From Perkinsus olseni (Eukaryota > Perkinsozoa > Perkinsida > Perkinsidae), in NCBI GenBank assembly GCA_013115135.1, contig JABANP010000205.1, positions 22,727 through 86,726 of the forward strand: a stretch of DNA of 64,000 bases. Reading direction: 5' to 3'. Position 1 is the first letter of the stretch. Each line of letters starts with the position of its first letter. Positions 32,901 through 41,998 of this stretch are shown in pieces. Position numbers and translations under genes: made by a program. A model generated the notes under the pieces. It had not been told where the DNA came from, made no database searches, and worked only from the letters and a program-made list of their open reading frames with translations.

Positions 32901-35541
32901 TGGAGTTTTCCTGCTGATTCTCTTGAGCGACTTTGAATCAGAAACGGAGATTTTCATACTTGGCCTCCCCATCAAAAACATAAACATGAACCTCCCCGTT
33001 AGATGCGAGGTTCGACATAAGATATGACGTTACAACCATCAGTAATTGCGCGTCCACGAGCAACCGCAATCTCCCCTTTCAGACCAACGGAAATGATAGA
33101 ATTATTGAAACCTCCGTTATTACTCTTATAATTGCTCTTTATGAAATCCACGATCGGTTTATCCCATCCTTCAGCCGGCTTAACATGGCAGTCCAAGAAG
33201 ATGATGATATCACCAGTGGCAGCCGCAGCACCTGCGTAACAAGCAAGGTTCAACCTAAGATTCTCTCCCTCAGACCATCGCAACAGCGTCACATACACAG
33301 CCAATACCTTTGCTCTTGGCGTTGATAAGACCAGTAAAGTGCTCATGACGTACCCAAGTGATTTTTAACCTGAAAAACAACCAGTAAATTACCGAAAAAA
33401 CAGAAAGTTACCGCAAAAAACAGTAAATTCCGGTAAAAACTACTCCATGCCCCTTACTTTTCTTGTTGTTCGTCCGTCAAAAGTGTCTTCAGAGGCGGCG
33501 TGCTACCGTCATCAACAACAACCTGACACCATCTAGATCCTCCGACGTATCTTCACCATATAGATCAGAAGAAAATCCAAAATCGTAACAACATTGCGTG
33601 GTTGACTCGCAAATCTTCTCACTGAGTACCGAAGATGCATTCGCATGTCCTGGGAAACTACGTAAAGATTCTCCAATAGCATCGTTCCTTCCTAGTAGGA
33701 AAAACCGCCGCTAGTTTTCAACCCCTCAGTTTCGCCGTTCGGCATTAAATCGGTGAGCCAGAACAGACACTTCACCCCTCGCAGTCCTCGCAAAGCGGGA
33801 TATCCGAGAATCGCAATATCCCACTATTTTCAATTTAGTACTTCGGATAGGGATGCGCACGCTAAACATTTGACCACGTGTCGATCGCGGTACGCTCAGC
33901 ACTGCCCAGCAACCCGAACTCAGATTCGTACGCACTGATTTATGCTACTTCCGCACTTACAACCTCATGCAGGGAATACGCCGGTGTGAACTCATTAATT
34001 GACTGAGCAGTTTTGACCATAAATTCTCCTTCATTCGCGCAGGGCAGAACCTGACATGACACTAGAATAAATCCGTCTAATTTCGCGGCCCGACACCGAC
34101 AGAGCGCCGGAGGATGCGAAATTAAGGTCGTTTGCATCAAAGCTTGCTAAGGCGGAATTCCATACCATTTTTATACTTAAGAGATGGAACTAACCCTCAT
34201 TCGATACCACATTTTGCGAAACTCATCCGGCTCAGAAATACCAGCAAGCAATTACCACTGGTGATCTTGAAGAACCAAAATTTCGAGGTTCGTGCGCTTT
34301 ACCCGTAGTAAGAATGCTTTCGCTTCTCGCATTAATAAGCTCATGCCCAAGCAGTATCAAACCGTGAAAACGCCATTCGGATTTTTACCGCGAGACAAGA
34401 CCGACCTTCATGCGAGCGAATAACTGACGGATGCGAGTACCATTATGGACTCCCCGCCACCTCCCTCATATTACCACACTGATCTTAGGTTGAGCCATGA
34501 ATCCGCCAGGCAAGGCTCCGCCGGGTTGGGCGAAATCTTCAGGACCTGAGTGAGCGTAGATACCACGTTTTTCGTTACTCATACATTCCACGACCAAAAA
34601 ATGAACTACATCGGTGTGAAATAAACTGCAAATAAACTACTTCGGAGTACACGGGCCGACATAAGACGCTGCGGTGGAATCGCTCAACAAACGCATCCGA
34701 AAAACTGCCGATTATAACCAGAGCTCATCGAGATAATTTCCATCGCTCGTACCCCGACAGAAACAAGAAAAACTTCTCAATCTATTCTATAATTTGGCAA
34801 ATACAATACCATAAATTCCGATATTCACGCGCCGTCCTTATAACGAAGCCAATCGAACCCGACCGACCGATCGAAGACCCTGGACTACCTTTCTCCTTTT
34901 GCTTCGCTGCACCACCAGCCTGGACCTTCTCATCTCCCCTCAGTTTACCACCAGGCGCCATCATGAAGACAGATTTCGCTCTGCTGTCCATCTCTGGGGT
35001 GACCATACTGTGGACTACCGCGCAAACTAGCACTTGTATCAGATAAAATGCCTGAGCAGAAATGAGATAGTAGTCGAAAAGGCTTCGAAACTCCCCGAAA
35101 ACCCTGAAATTTGCGGTGAATTCGGATCAGCGAGCAGTGAAATTTTCGGAAAATTTTCTGAGTTTTCATTATAATTTATCATGATGCCGAGGCTTTCGAC
35201 CATATCCGAAGATCCGATTGTTCCGCTCATGCTTATTTACTTATGTTTCCATACCACCAAGCTCGCCCCAAGTTCAACGTGAACTTACAATCAATCGCCA
35301 GAGGAAAGGGTATCGAGAAACGCTCGAGCTCCTCGCAAACATCAATGCCAAACAAGCCAGCACCGAAAGCCCCAAGGAAACGCCTGAGAAGACAAGAAGA
35401 TTTAAAATGGGAAGGAACTGAAGACACCTTACCTAGCGTTATCCAACCCCATCCGAACAGGAGAATGAGCGGTGGCATGGCGAACAGAGTCGCGCACCGC
35501 ACCAGCGTCCTCTTCTTCTGCGAGACGTTGCCTTTGGCCAT
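29989..35541 (-). CDS. Polypeptide N-acetylgalactosaminyltransferase with lectin domain
   Basis: Golgi type II enzyme that starts mucin-type O-glycosylation by moving GalNAc from UDP-GalNAc to Ser/Thr. ATG at 35539-35541: short basic tail MAKGNVSQKKR, then a signal anchor rich in Leu/Gly (VSLGLSVLACLALMF). The GT27 catalytic domain is spread over many exons: VLPCANEGEFMVKTAQS, VVVDDGS, ITWVRHEHFTGLINAKSK, GDIIIFLDCHVKPAEGW (metal-binding DxH at 33185-33193), SGGLLAMSKKWWDETGGYD, GWGGENIDQSLRIWLCGG, DSYVAHMWR and DISNILEVKERLKCKPFGWF. The last is formed by removing a 46-nt intron. Ricin-type repeats follow (DFTSQWIKLDE, QSGECLTAANGKFELSPC, GGQTLCADSASGSQLLLYSC). Stop TGA at 29989; possible splicing into the lectin exons further downstream. 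Confidence 0.88.
30638..30691 (-). other. 54-nt intron with tRNA T-arm-like start
   Basis: Donor GTAAGAGATCCCTGGTTCGA, then ATCCTAG and a run of six T, acceptor TTTCTCAG. It sits between lectin exons of the GalNAc-transferase gene. Confidence 0.6.
30818..30866 (-). other. 49-nt intron with tRNA T-arm-like start
   Basis: Donor GTAAGGCCGAGGCACGGG, then TTCGATCCCGGCGAATG, a T run, and acceptor TTCGTTAG. It lies just upstream of the exon with NWNTDQCLAIDSIGG. Confidence 0.6.
32074..32136 (-). other. 63-nt intron formed by an inverted-repeat element
   Basis: Inverted arms at 32085-32099 (GAATTTCGTGGCGCT) and 32122-32136 (GCGCCACGAAATTAC) lie inside one intron. The donor GTAATTTCGTGGCGCG is itself the outer end of an arm, and the acceptor GCATCAG follows the other. 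Splicing joins GGAVTTNR to YRAAMAWYDEW as the family expects. Confidence 0.7.
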
Positions 35542-36000
35542 GACGAGGGGAAAGCAGTACAAACAGCTAGAGTCAACCTCGGATACTGTTCACTGCTGGG
35601 CTGCCTAGCCTAGGCACAATTCGCAAGATGGACAGTCTGTCCACCATGGACAGTCATTGTCAATCGCAATCGATCAATTTTACGTTAGAGAAGGAAAAAG
35701 TATGAATACGCAGATTGGTTTGATTCTCATAAGTTGAGAGTTTTGGTTGATTAAGGAGTGTGGGGTATTTGGGCCTGATACTCGGTACACTCAGGTATCG
35801 TCCCCATCTCACAACTTCACGTCTCACAACTCAGTCGAGCTTTGACCTTGCCTAATAAATTGACCGCGAAAATAAAAAGGAAATATGTCAATTGGCCTGA
35901 ACCTAATGCAATGGCACGTTTGTCCGTGTGAGCGTTTGACAGTCGGATCGCGTGGGGCTATCCCACACTACTCGCGTTGGGTATGCAGGAGCGAATACAA
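35542..36000. other. Probable promoter spacer of the GalNAc-transferase gene
   Basis: 460 bp without a supported gene. It includes a short inverted repeat GGACAGTCTGTCCACCATGG near 35629. No further motif identified. Confidence 0.4.
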
Positions 36001-36340
36001 TCAATACTCGAGCCAATCGCAGCAGATTTCCTCACGCTTAGCGTCATCGTCACTTGCCTTGAACGTCTCCATACGAGGCGTTTCTGATGATCGGTGCTGG
36101 CGTTGAGGAAATGTAAGTTGACAAGAGATAATGATTCTGGCGCTTCTTGCTTTTCTGAGTGTGCGTGCGTGCGAATTATCTGTCTTTGGCATACACTTAC
36201 ATGAAGCTGGGGTTCGCACCAGCCAGATTTGCTGAGCACCTTCGAGGAGGTCGCACAGCTATTCAACAAGATGAAGTTCTTCTTCGTGAGATATGCGCAG
36301 AAACCATTTTTGGCGGAGAATTCCGGGCCTAGGATTCGAA
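36001..36340 (-). CDS. 3' end of an unrecognised gene, abutting the tRNA cluster
   Basis: Two exons can be read on the minus strand: FCAYLTKKNFILLNSCATS to SGWCEPQLH (about 36.2-36.34 kb). Donor GTAAGTGT and acceptor AACGCCAG then lead to HRSSETPRMETFKASDDDAK ending CCDWLEY with TGA at 36001. The frame continues upstream only to a tRNA-like fragment near 36320-36350, so the 5' part seems cut off by the rearranged tRNA cluster. No family recognised. Confidence 0.4.
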
Positions 36341-36368
36341 CCAAGCGTCTCGCATGCGCTAGCTGTTT

Positions 36369-36410
36369 CGTTGGGCTATGCCCGCGAGGGTTCGAATCCC
36401 CCAGGTGTCG
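36369..36410 (+). pseudogene. 3' half of the class II tRNA (GGU family)
   Basis: Retains the variable arm GGGCTATGCCC, T loop TTCGAAT and the acceptor end GGTGTC with discriminator G. The 5' half is replaced by unrelated sequence. Confidence 0.8.
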
Positions 36411-36455
36411 TGTTTGCATCGTGGGCAGAAGGAACGTCGACAGAATTTGAAGGAA

Positions 36456-36529
36456 TACCCGATGCAGGATTCGAACCTACGACCATCTGCTCCGTAGGCA
36501 GACATTCTATCCAGCTGAACTAATCGGGC
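36456..36529 (-). tRNA. tRNA-Arg (anticodon ACG), copy 1
   Basis: On the minus strand: acceptor GCCCGAT/ATCGGGT (first pair G-T), D arm GTTCAGCTGGATAGAA, anticodon stem TCTGC/GCAGA enclosing CTACGGA (anticodon ACG), T loop TTCGAAT, discriminator A. Confidence 0.9.
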
Positions 36530-36830
36530 GATTGAGCTTTGTTTATTAACCCCTTCGGAGCCGAGGAGTGCGTCTTCGTCGCCGAGTAGCGAGGACTGTT
36601 CGAATCTGATCGTTTGTGGGGGTCAGGAAGTCTTGTCTCGTATTGGACTTGGTCCCTTTTTGCATTGCTGTTGCCTCGTACTCCAATCATCGGCAGGGCG
36701 GGACGAGTCGAGTTCGAAGACGCTTGGATGGAAAGCTGCAACCGACCTGCGTTTGCGTGGTACCGTACACAGAATCTGTGTAGCGTACCATGGATAAATT
36801 GTATAGAGGTTGCTAAGCCGATCTGATTCA

Positions 36831-36912
36831 GACACTTTGGCAGAGTGGTCATGGCGGCGGCCTGGTAAGCCGTTGGGCTATGCCCGCGAGGGTCCGAATC
36901 CCTCAGGTGTCG
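36831..36912 (+). tRNA. Class II serine-type tRNA with anticodon GGU (Thr), copy 1
   Basis: 82 nt. Acceptor GACACTT/AGGTGTC fully paired (one T-G), D region TGGCAGAGTGGTCATGGCG, anticodon stem GCGGC/GCCGT with loop CTGGTAA, so anticodon GGT. A long variable arm GGGC-TAT-GCCC is present, the T stem GAGGG/CCCTC is perfect and the discriminator is G. Length, long arm and G73 are serine-tRNA features, but the anticodon reads threonine codons. T55 of the T loop is C here (TCCGAAT). Confidence 0.75.
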
Positions 36913-36957
36913 TGTTTGCATCGTGGGCAGAAGGAACGTCGACAGGATTTGAAGGAA

Positions 36958-37031
36958 TACCCGATGCAGGATTCGAACCTACGACCATCTGCTCCGTAGG
37001 CAGACATTCTATCCAGCTGAACTAATCGGGC
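36958..37031 (-). tRNA. tRNA-Arg (anticodon ACG), copy 2
   Basis: Identical to the copy at 36456, 502 bp away, within the direct repeat. Confidence 0.9.
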
Positions 37032-37311
37032 GATTGAGCTTTGTTTATTAACCCCTTCGGAGCCGAGGAGTGCGTCTTCGTCGCCGAGTAGCGAGGACTG
37101 TTCGAATCTGATCGTTTGTGGGGGTCAGGAAGTCTTGTCTCGTATTGGACTTGGTCCCTTTTTGCATTGCTGTTGCCTCGTACTCCAATCATCGGCAGGG
37201 CGGGACGAGTCGAGTTCGAAGACGCTTGGATGGAAAGCTGCAACCGACCTGCGTTTGCGTGGTACCTTCACTTCTAGGGAGGAGGAGTGGGTTGGTTAAT
37301 ATCATTGAGGT

Positions 37312-37385
37312 GTCCGATCAGTTCAACTGGAGAGAATGTCTGCCTACGGAGCCGATGGCCGTAGAGTCGAATCCTGTATTGGGTA
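37312..37385 (+). pseudogene. Degenerate tRNA-Arg(ACG)
   Basis: The plus-strand sequence GTCCGATCAGTTCAACTGG...TCTGCCTACGGAG matches tRNA-Arg through the anticodon loop. The 3' side of the anticodon stem is GCCGA and the T loop is GTCGAAT, so it is unlikely to work. Confidence 0.7.
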
Positions 37386-37480
37386 TTCTTCGTGTTGAAG
37401 ACTTCACCTGATTGTTAACGCTACTTCGCCGAGCGAAGTACCGTTCTATTCCTTTACAGGGGACTTCTATATTAGGTAGA

Positions 37481-37562
37481 CGACATCTGGGGGATACGAA
37501 CCCTCGCAGGCATAGCCCAACGGCTTACCAGGCCGCCGCCTTAACCACTCTGCCAAAGTGTC
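37481..37562 (-). tRNA. Class II serine-type tRNA with anticodon GGU (Thr), copy 2
   Basis: Inverted copy of 36831-36912 with canonical D loop GGTTAAGG. The same loop CTGGTAA is present. Here the acceptor has one C-A mismatch (AGATGTC) and the T loop reads TTCGTAT. The variable arm is GGGC-TAT-GCCT. Confidence 0.72.
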
Positions 37563-38292
37563 TGAATCAGATCGGCTTAGCAACCTCTATACAATTTATC
37601 CATGGTACGCTACACAGATTCTGTGTACGGGATACCTCGAGTATCCTCCTGATGAGGACCTCAGCATGCGAGCGACGCATCCGTATTACACAGCAGGTTT
37701 ACCGCGTCTACAGAGCCAGAAATGGATAGGCAGAAACGTCACTGAGGGTTTCCTACCACCAGCGCTGTTTGCGATGGGGACAACGGAGAGCAGAAACCAC
37801 TAGCGTCACATGGGCGCCTGCCGCCACTAGCAACATAAGATACATACAGTAAGTATCTTATGTCCTTACATGTCGCCTATGTTGTTATATAGCCTAACTC
37901 AGGCTATTTTGGTTCACATTAAAGTTGTATCAGGCGCACTCGATATTAGAATCAGTAGTATCGAGATACCTTAGTTGTTGACAGTCTCTCTCGGGGTTGG
38001 CACAGAAAATAAAAGAGGGGCCCAAAAAAAGGCTCTGCGCCGCAGAGTCTGCGGAATATCTCGTAAATCCTCTTGATATTGGTGCGGAATTCAGGAGAAA
38101 ATTCCGAAATTCTGATGATTCAGCTTGGGTCGCTTAAGGCCCAGCGGCTTCCTCCGACTGATCGAATCGATCAGGTTTCACTCCTCGGTGATGAAGACGC
38201 ATTTCCCAAGGTCCAAGACGGTCGGAAGAACGCGATTGCGAAGAAGTTCGTGACACGTGGCAGATGATACGTGCGGATGTGAATATGAACAG

Positions 38293-39951
38293 ATGTGTAG
38301 TAAGCAACGAATACTTCTCCCCCTACGTTTGGCATTAGCCTTGCTCATATCCCGATCCGTTTTGGCTGACGTTATCGATGCTATTCAGCGCTTGGTGGAT
38401 GCTCTTCCGTGGCAAGTCCAAACTAAGGATATCCCGCCGCCCTATAACCCGCGATTCGATGCAGCCGGCGGTTATGTCCCGGCGGCTATGGTTCACGTAT
38501 CTTCTGCTGAAGATATAATCATTACTTTGGGGATCTGTTACGAGGAAAATGCACCCGTAGCGCTCAGGAGTACTGTTGGTCATTCCTACATTGGACAGTC
38601 AACGGTCAACGGCGGCATTATTATCAGCTTCTCGGAGTTGAAGGAACTCGAGGTTGTTGAAGAGGATGGCCGATACATTGCCAAGCTTGGTTCTGGTTTG
38701 AAACTGCTAGAGGTCTATTCAAGACTTGCTCGACATGATCCTCCCTTGGGTTTCGCTGGTGGCTCTTGCCCATCTGTTGGTGTTGCCGGTCTGGCCTCTG
38801 GTGGTGGTCGTGGCCTATCATCGGCCATGTACGGCTTAAGCGCGGATAGGGTAATCGCTGCTGAGGTTGTCGTCTACAATCGTGAGGAAGACAAGTTTGA
38901 GTTGGTCACCGCTACCGGTTACAATGAGCATTCTGATCTCCTCTTCGCTGTGCGCGGCGGTATGGGTGGCAACTATGGAGCATTAGTTTCACTCAGCTAC
39001 GACACCTTCCCCGTCACCAACGTTGTCGTGATTTCCGGCAAAAACTCAGATGTAGACCCCTCGTTGCAAGCTCGAAGGATCAAAGTTTTCCAGGATTTCA
39101 TGCACTCCGACGCTGCTGGCCCAGAAATCTTCGGGATTGGGAAGTTCTTGGGTGGCGGTGACATCCAATACAGTGCGCAGTGTATTTGCGACGCCCATGG
39201 TGATTGCACAACTTGCCATGCTAAACTGGATACTCTAGAAGCTGTCGTTGGGCTGCCGCGCCCTCTACGCATCGAGCAGGACTTTGGGAAGGCTATGTGG
39301 TTCTGGGCAGATTGCACTGGCCACCCTGGAGTGGATTTCTATCCGCCTGAGGGCATTGCCAGCTGCAGCGAGGAGGAGCTGGAGGAGGCTATGGACAAGT
39401 GCCTGGCCTTCGACAGAGGCGTTAACGGCGGTCCAAACAAGGCTAAATCCATCTATTTCCCGAAGGACATGAGCGTACAGAAGCTCAGAACTCTCGCGGA
39501 AGCTGCAGTTGATCCAGTCTGCCATTCTCCCCGCGATTGCGCAATTCTCTTGGACTTCTGTGGCCATGCTATGGCGAGAGAGCCTGACGACTGTGATCAG
39601 ACTGCTGGCAAATGTACCTCGTTTGACCACAGGGCGCCCGGGTGGCACATGCAAATACTGGTTTTCTGGGAAAAAGACAAGGCCACTCCCATTGGAAAGC
39701 TCGAGTGGCTGCGGAAGACTTACGACTCTGCCTTCCCTGGTTCTCTCGGTACAGCTTACCAGAACTACATCGACTCCGACTTGGCTGATGGACGTAAATG
39801 GATTAGTCAGTACTTCCCTAACGTGGATACCTATCCGAGGCTTCAACAAGTTAAATGCCGCTATAACGCGATTGATATGTTCAACTTTGAGGCTGTTGAC
39901 TTGATGACCATTAATATCCATGACAGCATATGCAGGGCAGGAACTGGCTGA
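38293..39951 (+). CDS. Secreted BBE-type FAD-dependent oxidase, copy A
   Basis: Intronless, 552 residues. Start chosen at 38293 because MCSKQRILLPLRLALALLIS aligns with the starts of copies B and C; an in-frame ATG lies at 38257. After the signal peptide comes a PCMH-type FAD-binding domain. RSTVGHSYIGQ contains His97 and GGSCPSVGVAGLASGGG contains Cys159. Their 62-residue spacing equals that of the two FAD-linking residues of berberine bridge enzyme (His104, Cys166), so bicovalent flavin is predicted. The C-terminal BBE motif is YQNYIDSDL...YFPNVDTYPRLQQVK, and the protein ends DSICRAGTG. Oxidises an alcohol or sugar substrate by family analogy; substrate unknown. Many Cys in the middle suggest secretion. 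Confidence 0.92.
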   Translation: MCSKQRILLPLRLALALLISRSVLADVIDAIQRLVDALPWQVQTKDIPPPYNPRFDAAGGYVPAAMVHVSSAEDIIITLGICYEENAPVALRSTVGHSYIGQSTVNGGIIISFSELKELEVVEEDGRYIAKLGSGLKLLEVYSRLARHDPPLGFAGGSCPSVGVAGLASGGGRGLSSAMYGLSADRVIAAEVVVYNREEDKFELVTATGYNEHSDLLFAVRGGMGGNYGALVSLSYDTFPVTNVVVISGKNSDVDPSLQARRIKVFQDFMHSDAAGPEIFGIGKFLGGGDIQYSAQCICDAHGDCTTCHAKLDTLEAVVGLPRPLRIEQDFGKAMWFWADCTGHPGVDFYPPEGIASCSEEELEEAMDKCLAFDRGVNGGPNKAKSIYFPKDMSVQKLRTLAEAAVDPVCHSPRDCAILLDFCGHAMAREPDDCDQTAGKCTSFDHRAPGWHMQILVFWEKDKATPIGKLEWLRKTYDSAFPGSLGTAYQNYIDSDLADGRKWISQYFPNVDTYPRLQQVKCRYNAIDMFNFEAVDLMTINIHDSICRAGTG

Positions 39952-41446
39952 AACGGTCCGGTTCCATGCCGATCAACTTGCCGTAAGCCCCGAACTTCTT
40001 TGTTCGCTCGGTTCAATACTAGGCTACCTACACCATTCTTTCTAGCTTGAAGTAAGTTTTCTGACGTTAAGTCACTGATCTCGGTCAAGATGCTTTGTTA
40101 TCCGGGAGTAATGGGTGGTGGGGGCAAGCAAGCGTTAGCGCTCCTTCGTCTAAGCTGCTCAGACAGAGCACGGTACACTACGCCTGGGTGACCAGTTCAC
40201 ACAGCAAAATTCACGACTTCACACCCGCGAACTCGATGTGTCGCACCGCGAGATTAACGCGAAGTTTGACCAGTATCTCTCGGTCACTTCTGATCTACAG
40301 AAGCTTTGCAACACATATTGGAGGGCGTGGATCGACAGAGAAGAGCTAGGTGGCACCAACAGGGAAGTAGTAGCTGCCGCACGCGCCGAGTATTCATGGG
40401 GATACTGAACTCGAGCGAGCTGATGATTGCGAAATGAATTAGACATGTACGATGATGATACGAGTGTGGGAAGTGTTGTATCGCCAGACAAGGTTTCCGG
40501 TTTTTTGGAAAAGCATAAAGCAAAGAGTACCATCAACTTGATGGCATCAAGTCCCGAAAATAGATATCCTTGTCAGCGGATGTGGCTTCTTTGATCATGA
40601 GATCGACTCAATCTGCTCGAAGTCCCTCACCAAAATTTAGTGACCAAATTGAACGCCATATTCGGGCCGAATAGGGGGAACAGCCTATTCCGAATATGCG
40701 TTATCCGATTCTTCATCCTACATGACCGACGCCGTCGGTCCGACGGCCATGTCTGGTGACGCCTGGACCTGAGGTAGGTGTGGAAGCTTGGAGATGGACG
40801 GCAAGACGCGAGGGGCACCCGGCTGTGAAGTTCTCAGTGAGAACCCAACTTCGGTTACCCAAAGCGGAGTGAAACGGAAACGTTCAATGAGTGGGGTGAA
40901 CGCTCACCGCTCTCCAGGAGAGCCTCTCCTGCCAACGATATGATGGGACATCGGTTCGAAGGTTCTGAAAGTGAAGACAGGAGTGGAGAGTCGTGCGCCT
41001 CAGACGAAAAGGATGATAAATTTATAAATGGGGTTCGGGCGAGCAAGAATATCGATGAAGCCAAACAAGAGCTTCAGTCGCGCACTGTACAGTGAATAGA
41101 CATTAGATGTGGTCTGCGATGTCGACGAATCAGCCGTGCTGAAATGCTTACCCTCGACTCCCACTGTGTTAGCAATGAGATCATTGAAGTAGTGAATCTG
41201 ACTAATAGTCAGTGACTATGAATGAATCCTCTGTGAGAGCGTGATCTTTGTCAGGCACATAAAGGCGGGTGAGGAATTGCAGCAATTCAATTGCTGATTG
41301 ACTATGGGCGTAACTCCTGGCGAGAGCAACAAACAACACCTTCGGAGGCCGTGCAGCCCGGTGCTGCCACTACCGAGGTACTAAACACTCCCCCAACTAT
41401 GCGAGTAATAATAACGTAACAGATTCAAGTTAAATCATTCAACCAC
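39952..41446. other. Downstream spacer plus dispersed acidic-ORF repeat
   Basis: 39955-40600 resembles the 3' flanks of copies B and C (about 49106-49760 and 58755-59400). 40640-41100 is one copy of a repeat also at 51075-51460 and 59440-59810, described separately. Confidence 0.6.
40640..41100 (+). repeat. Dispersed repeat with acidic ORF fragment, copy 1
   Basis: Begins ATTCGGGCCGAATAG and carries an open fragment HRFEGSESEDRSGESCASDE then INGVRASKNI. Copies at 51075 and 59440 read DWFEDSDSA and INGVRGSKNI. The acidic Ser/Asp/Glu run followed by a basic step resembles N-termini of some DNA transposases, but no catalytic part is present. Identity unproven. Confidence 0.45.
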
Positions 41447-41998
41447 TCACGCCGAATACAACAAATAATTACACTGGGATCCAAGGCGCTTCGACTCCAC
41501 CAACCAGCATCGAGCTTCTCGAGCAATCATCAACATCATCGAACTCTTCGAGCAAGGAAGCTTAACGTGACTGTAGGGGACAACAATGCCGAGCTCCCTG
41601 GTCAGCTCAAGCACTTCGCATCTCGCCTGATCAACCTCTTCGGTGAAACTACCCCCAGAGTCTGTATGAGAAGGGACGAGAGGCTTACAAGCACTTTTAC
41701 CGTATTTATTCTTAGAACAACAACGGAATAGCATGGACCACCCTAGCGCCCCTCCGCCTAGGGCTGATAAGGTCGACACTCTCTCGAAGGACAAACCGGG
41801 CAATGCCATTTCCGCAATGGTCCTGTGGCTGAGCAAGACTTGTTCGTGTTCGATCACACGTTCGATCATGTGATCGAACACGACGAGGTAGCACTCAATG
41901 ACGAGGTCTTTCGAACCTGTACAGACAAATGGCATGGAGAAGCCTTCAATTTGTCCCGGCGGTGGCCGAGATTGAATCCTATAAGCGGTTAGATGCAT
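41447..41998 (-). CDS. Open frame of 183 codons, unrecognised
   Basis: ATG at 41996-41998 to a stop at 41447, without introns. The product has two Cys pairs and a moderately hydrophobic stretch (DLVIECYLVVFDHMI). It has no counterpart in the other duplicated segments and no motif known to me, so it may be a chance frame. Confidence 0.25.
   Translation of the reverse strand: MHLTAYRIQSRPPPGQIEGFSMPFVCTGSKDLVIECYLVVFDHMIERVIEHEQVLLSHRTIAEMALPGLSFERVSTLSALGGGALGWSMLFRCCSKNKYGKSACKPLVPSHTDSGGSFTEEVDQARCEVLELTRELGIVVPYSHVKLPCSKSSMMLMIAREARCWLVESKRLGSQCNYLLYSA

Larger units (their letters stand above)
36369..37265. repeat. About 0.4-kb direct repeat with 502-bp period
   Basis: 36369-36765 and 36871-37265 are nearly identical and each holds a tRNA-Arg(ACG). 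The 150 bp around the class II tRNA (36765-36912) reappears inverted at 37481-37630, so the cluster combines direct and inverted duplications. Confidence 0.85.
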
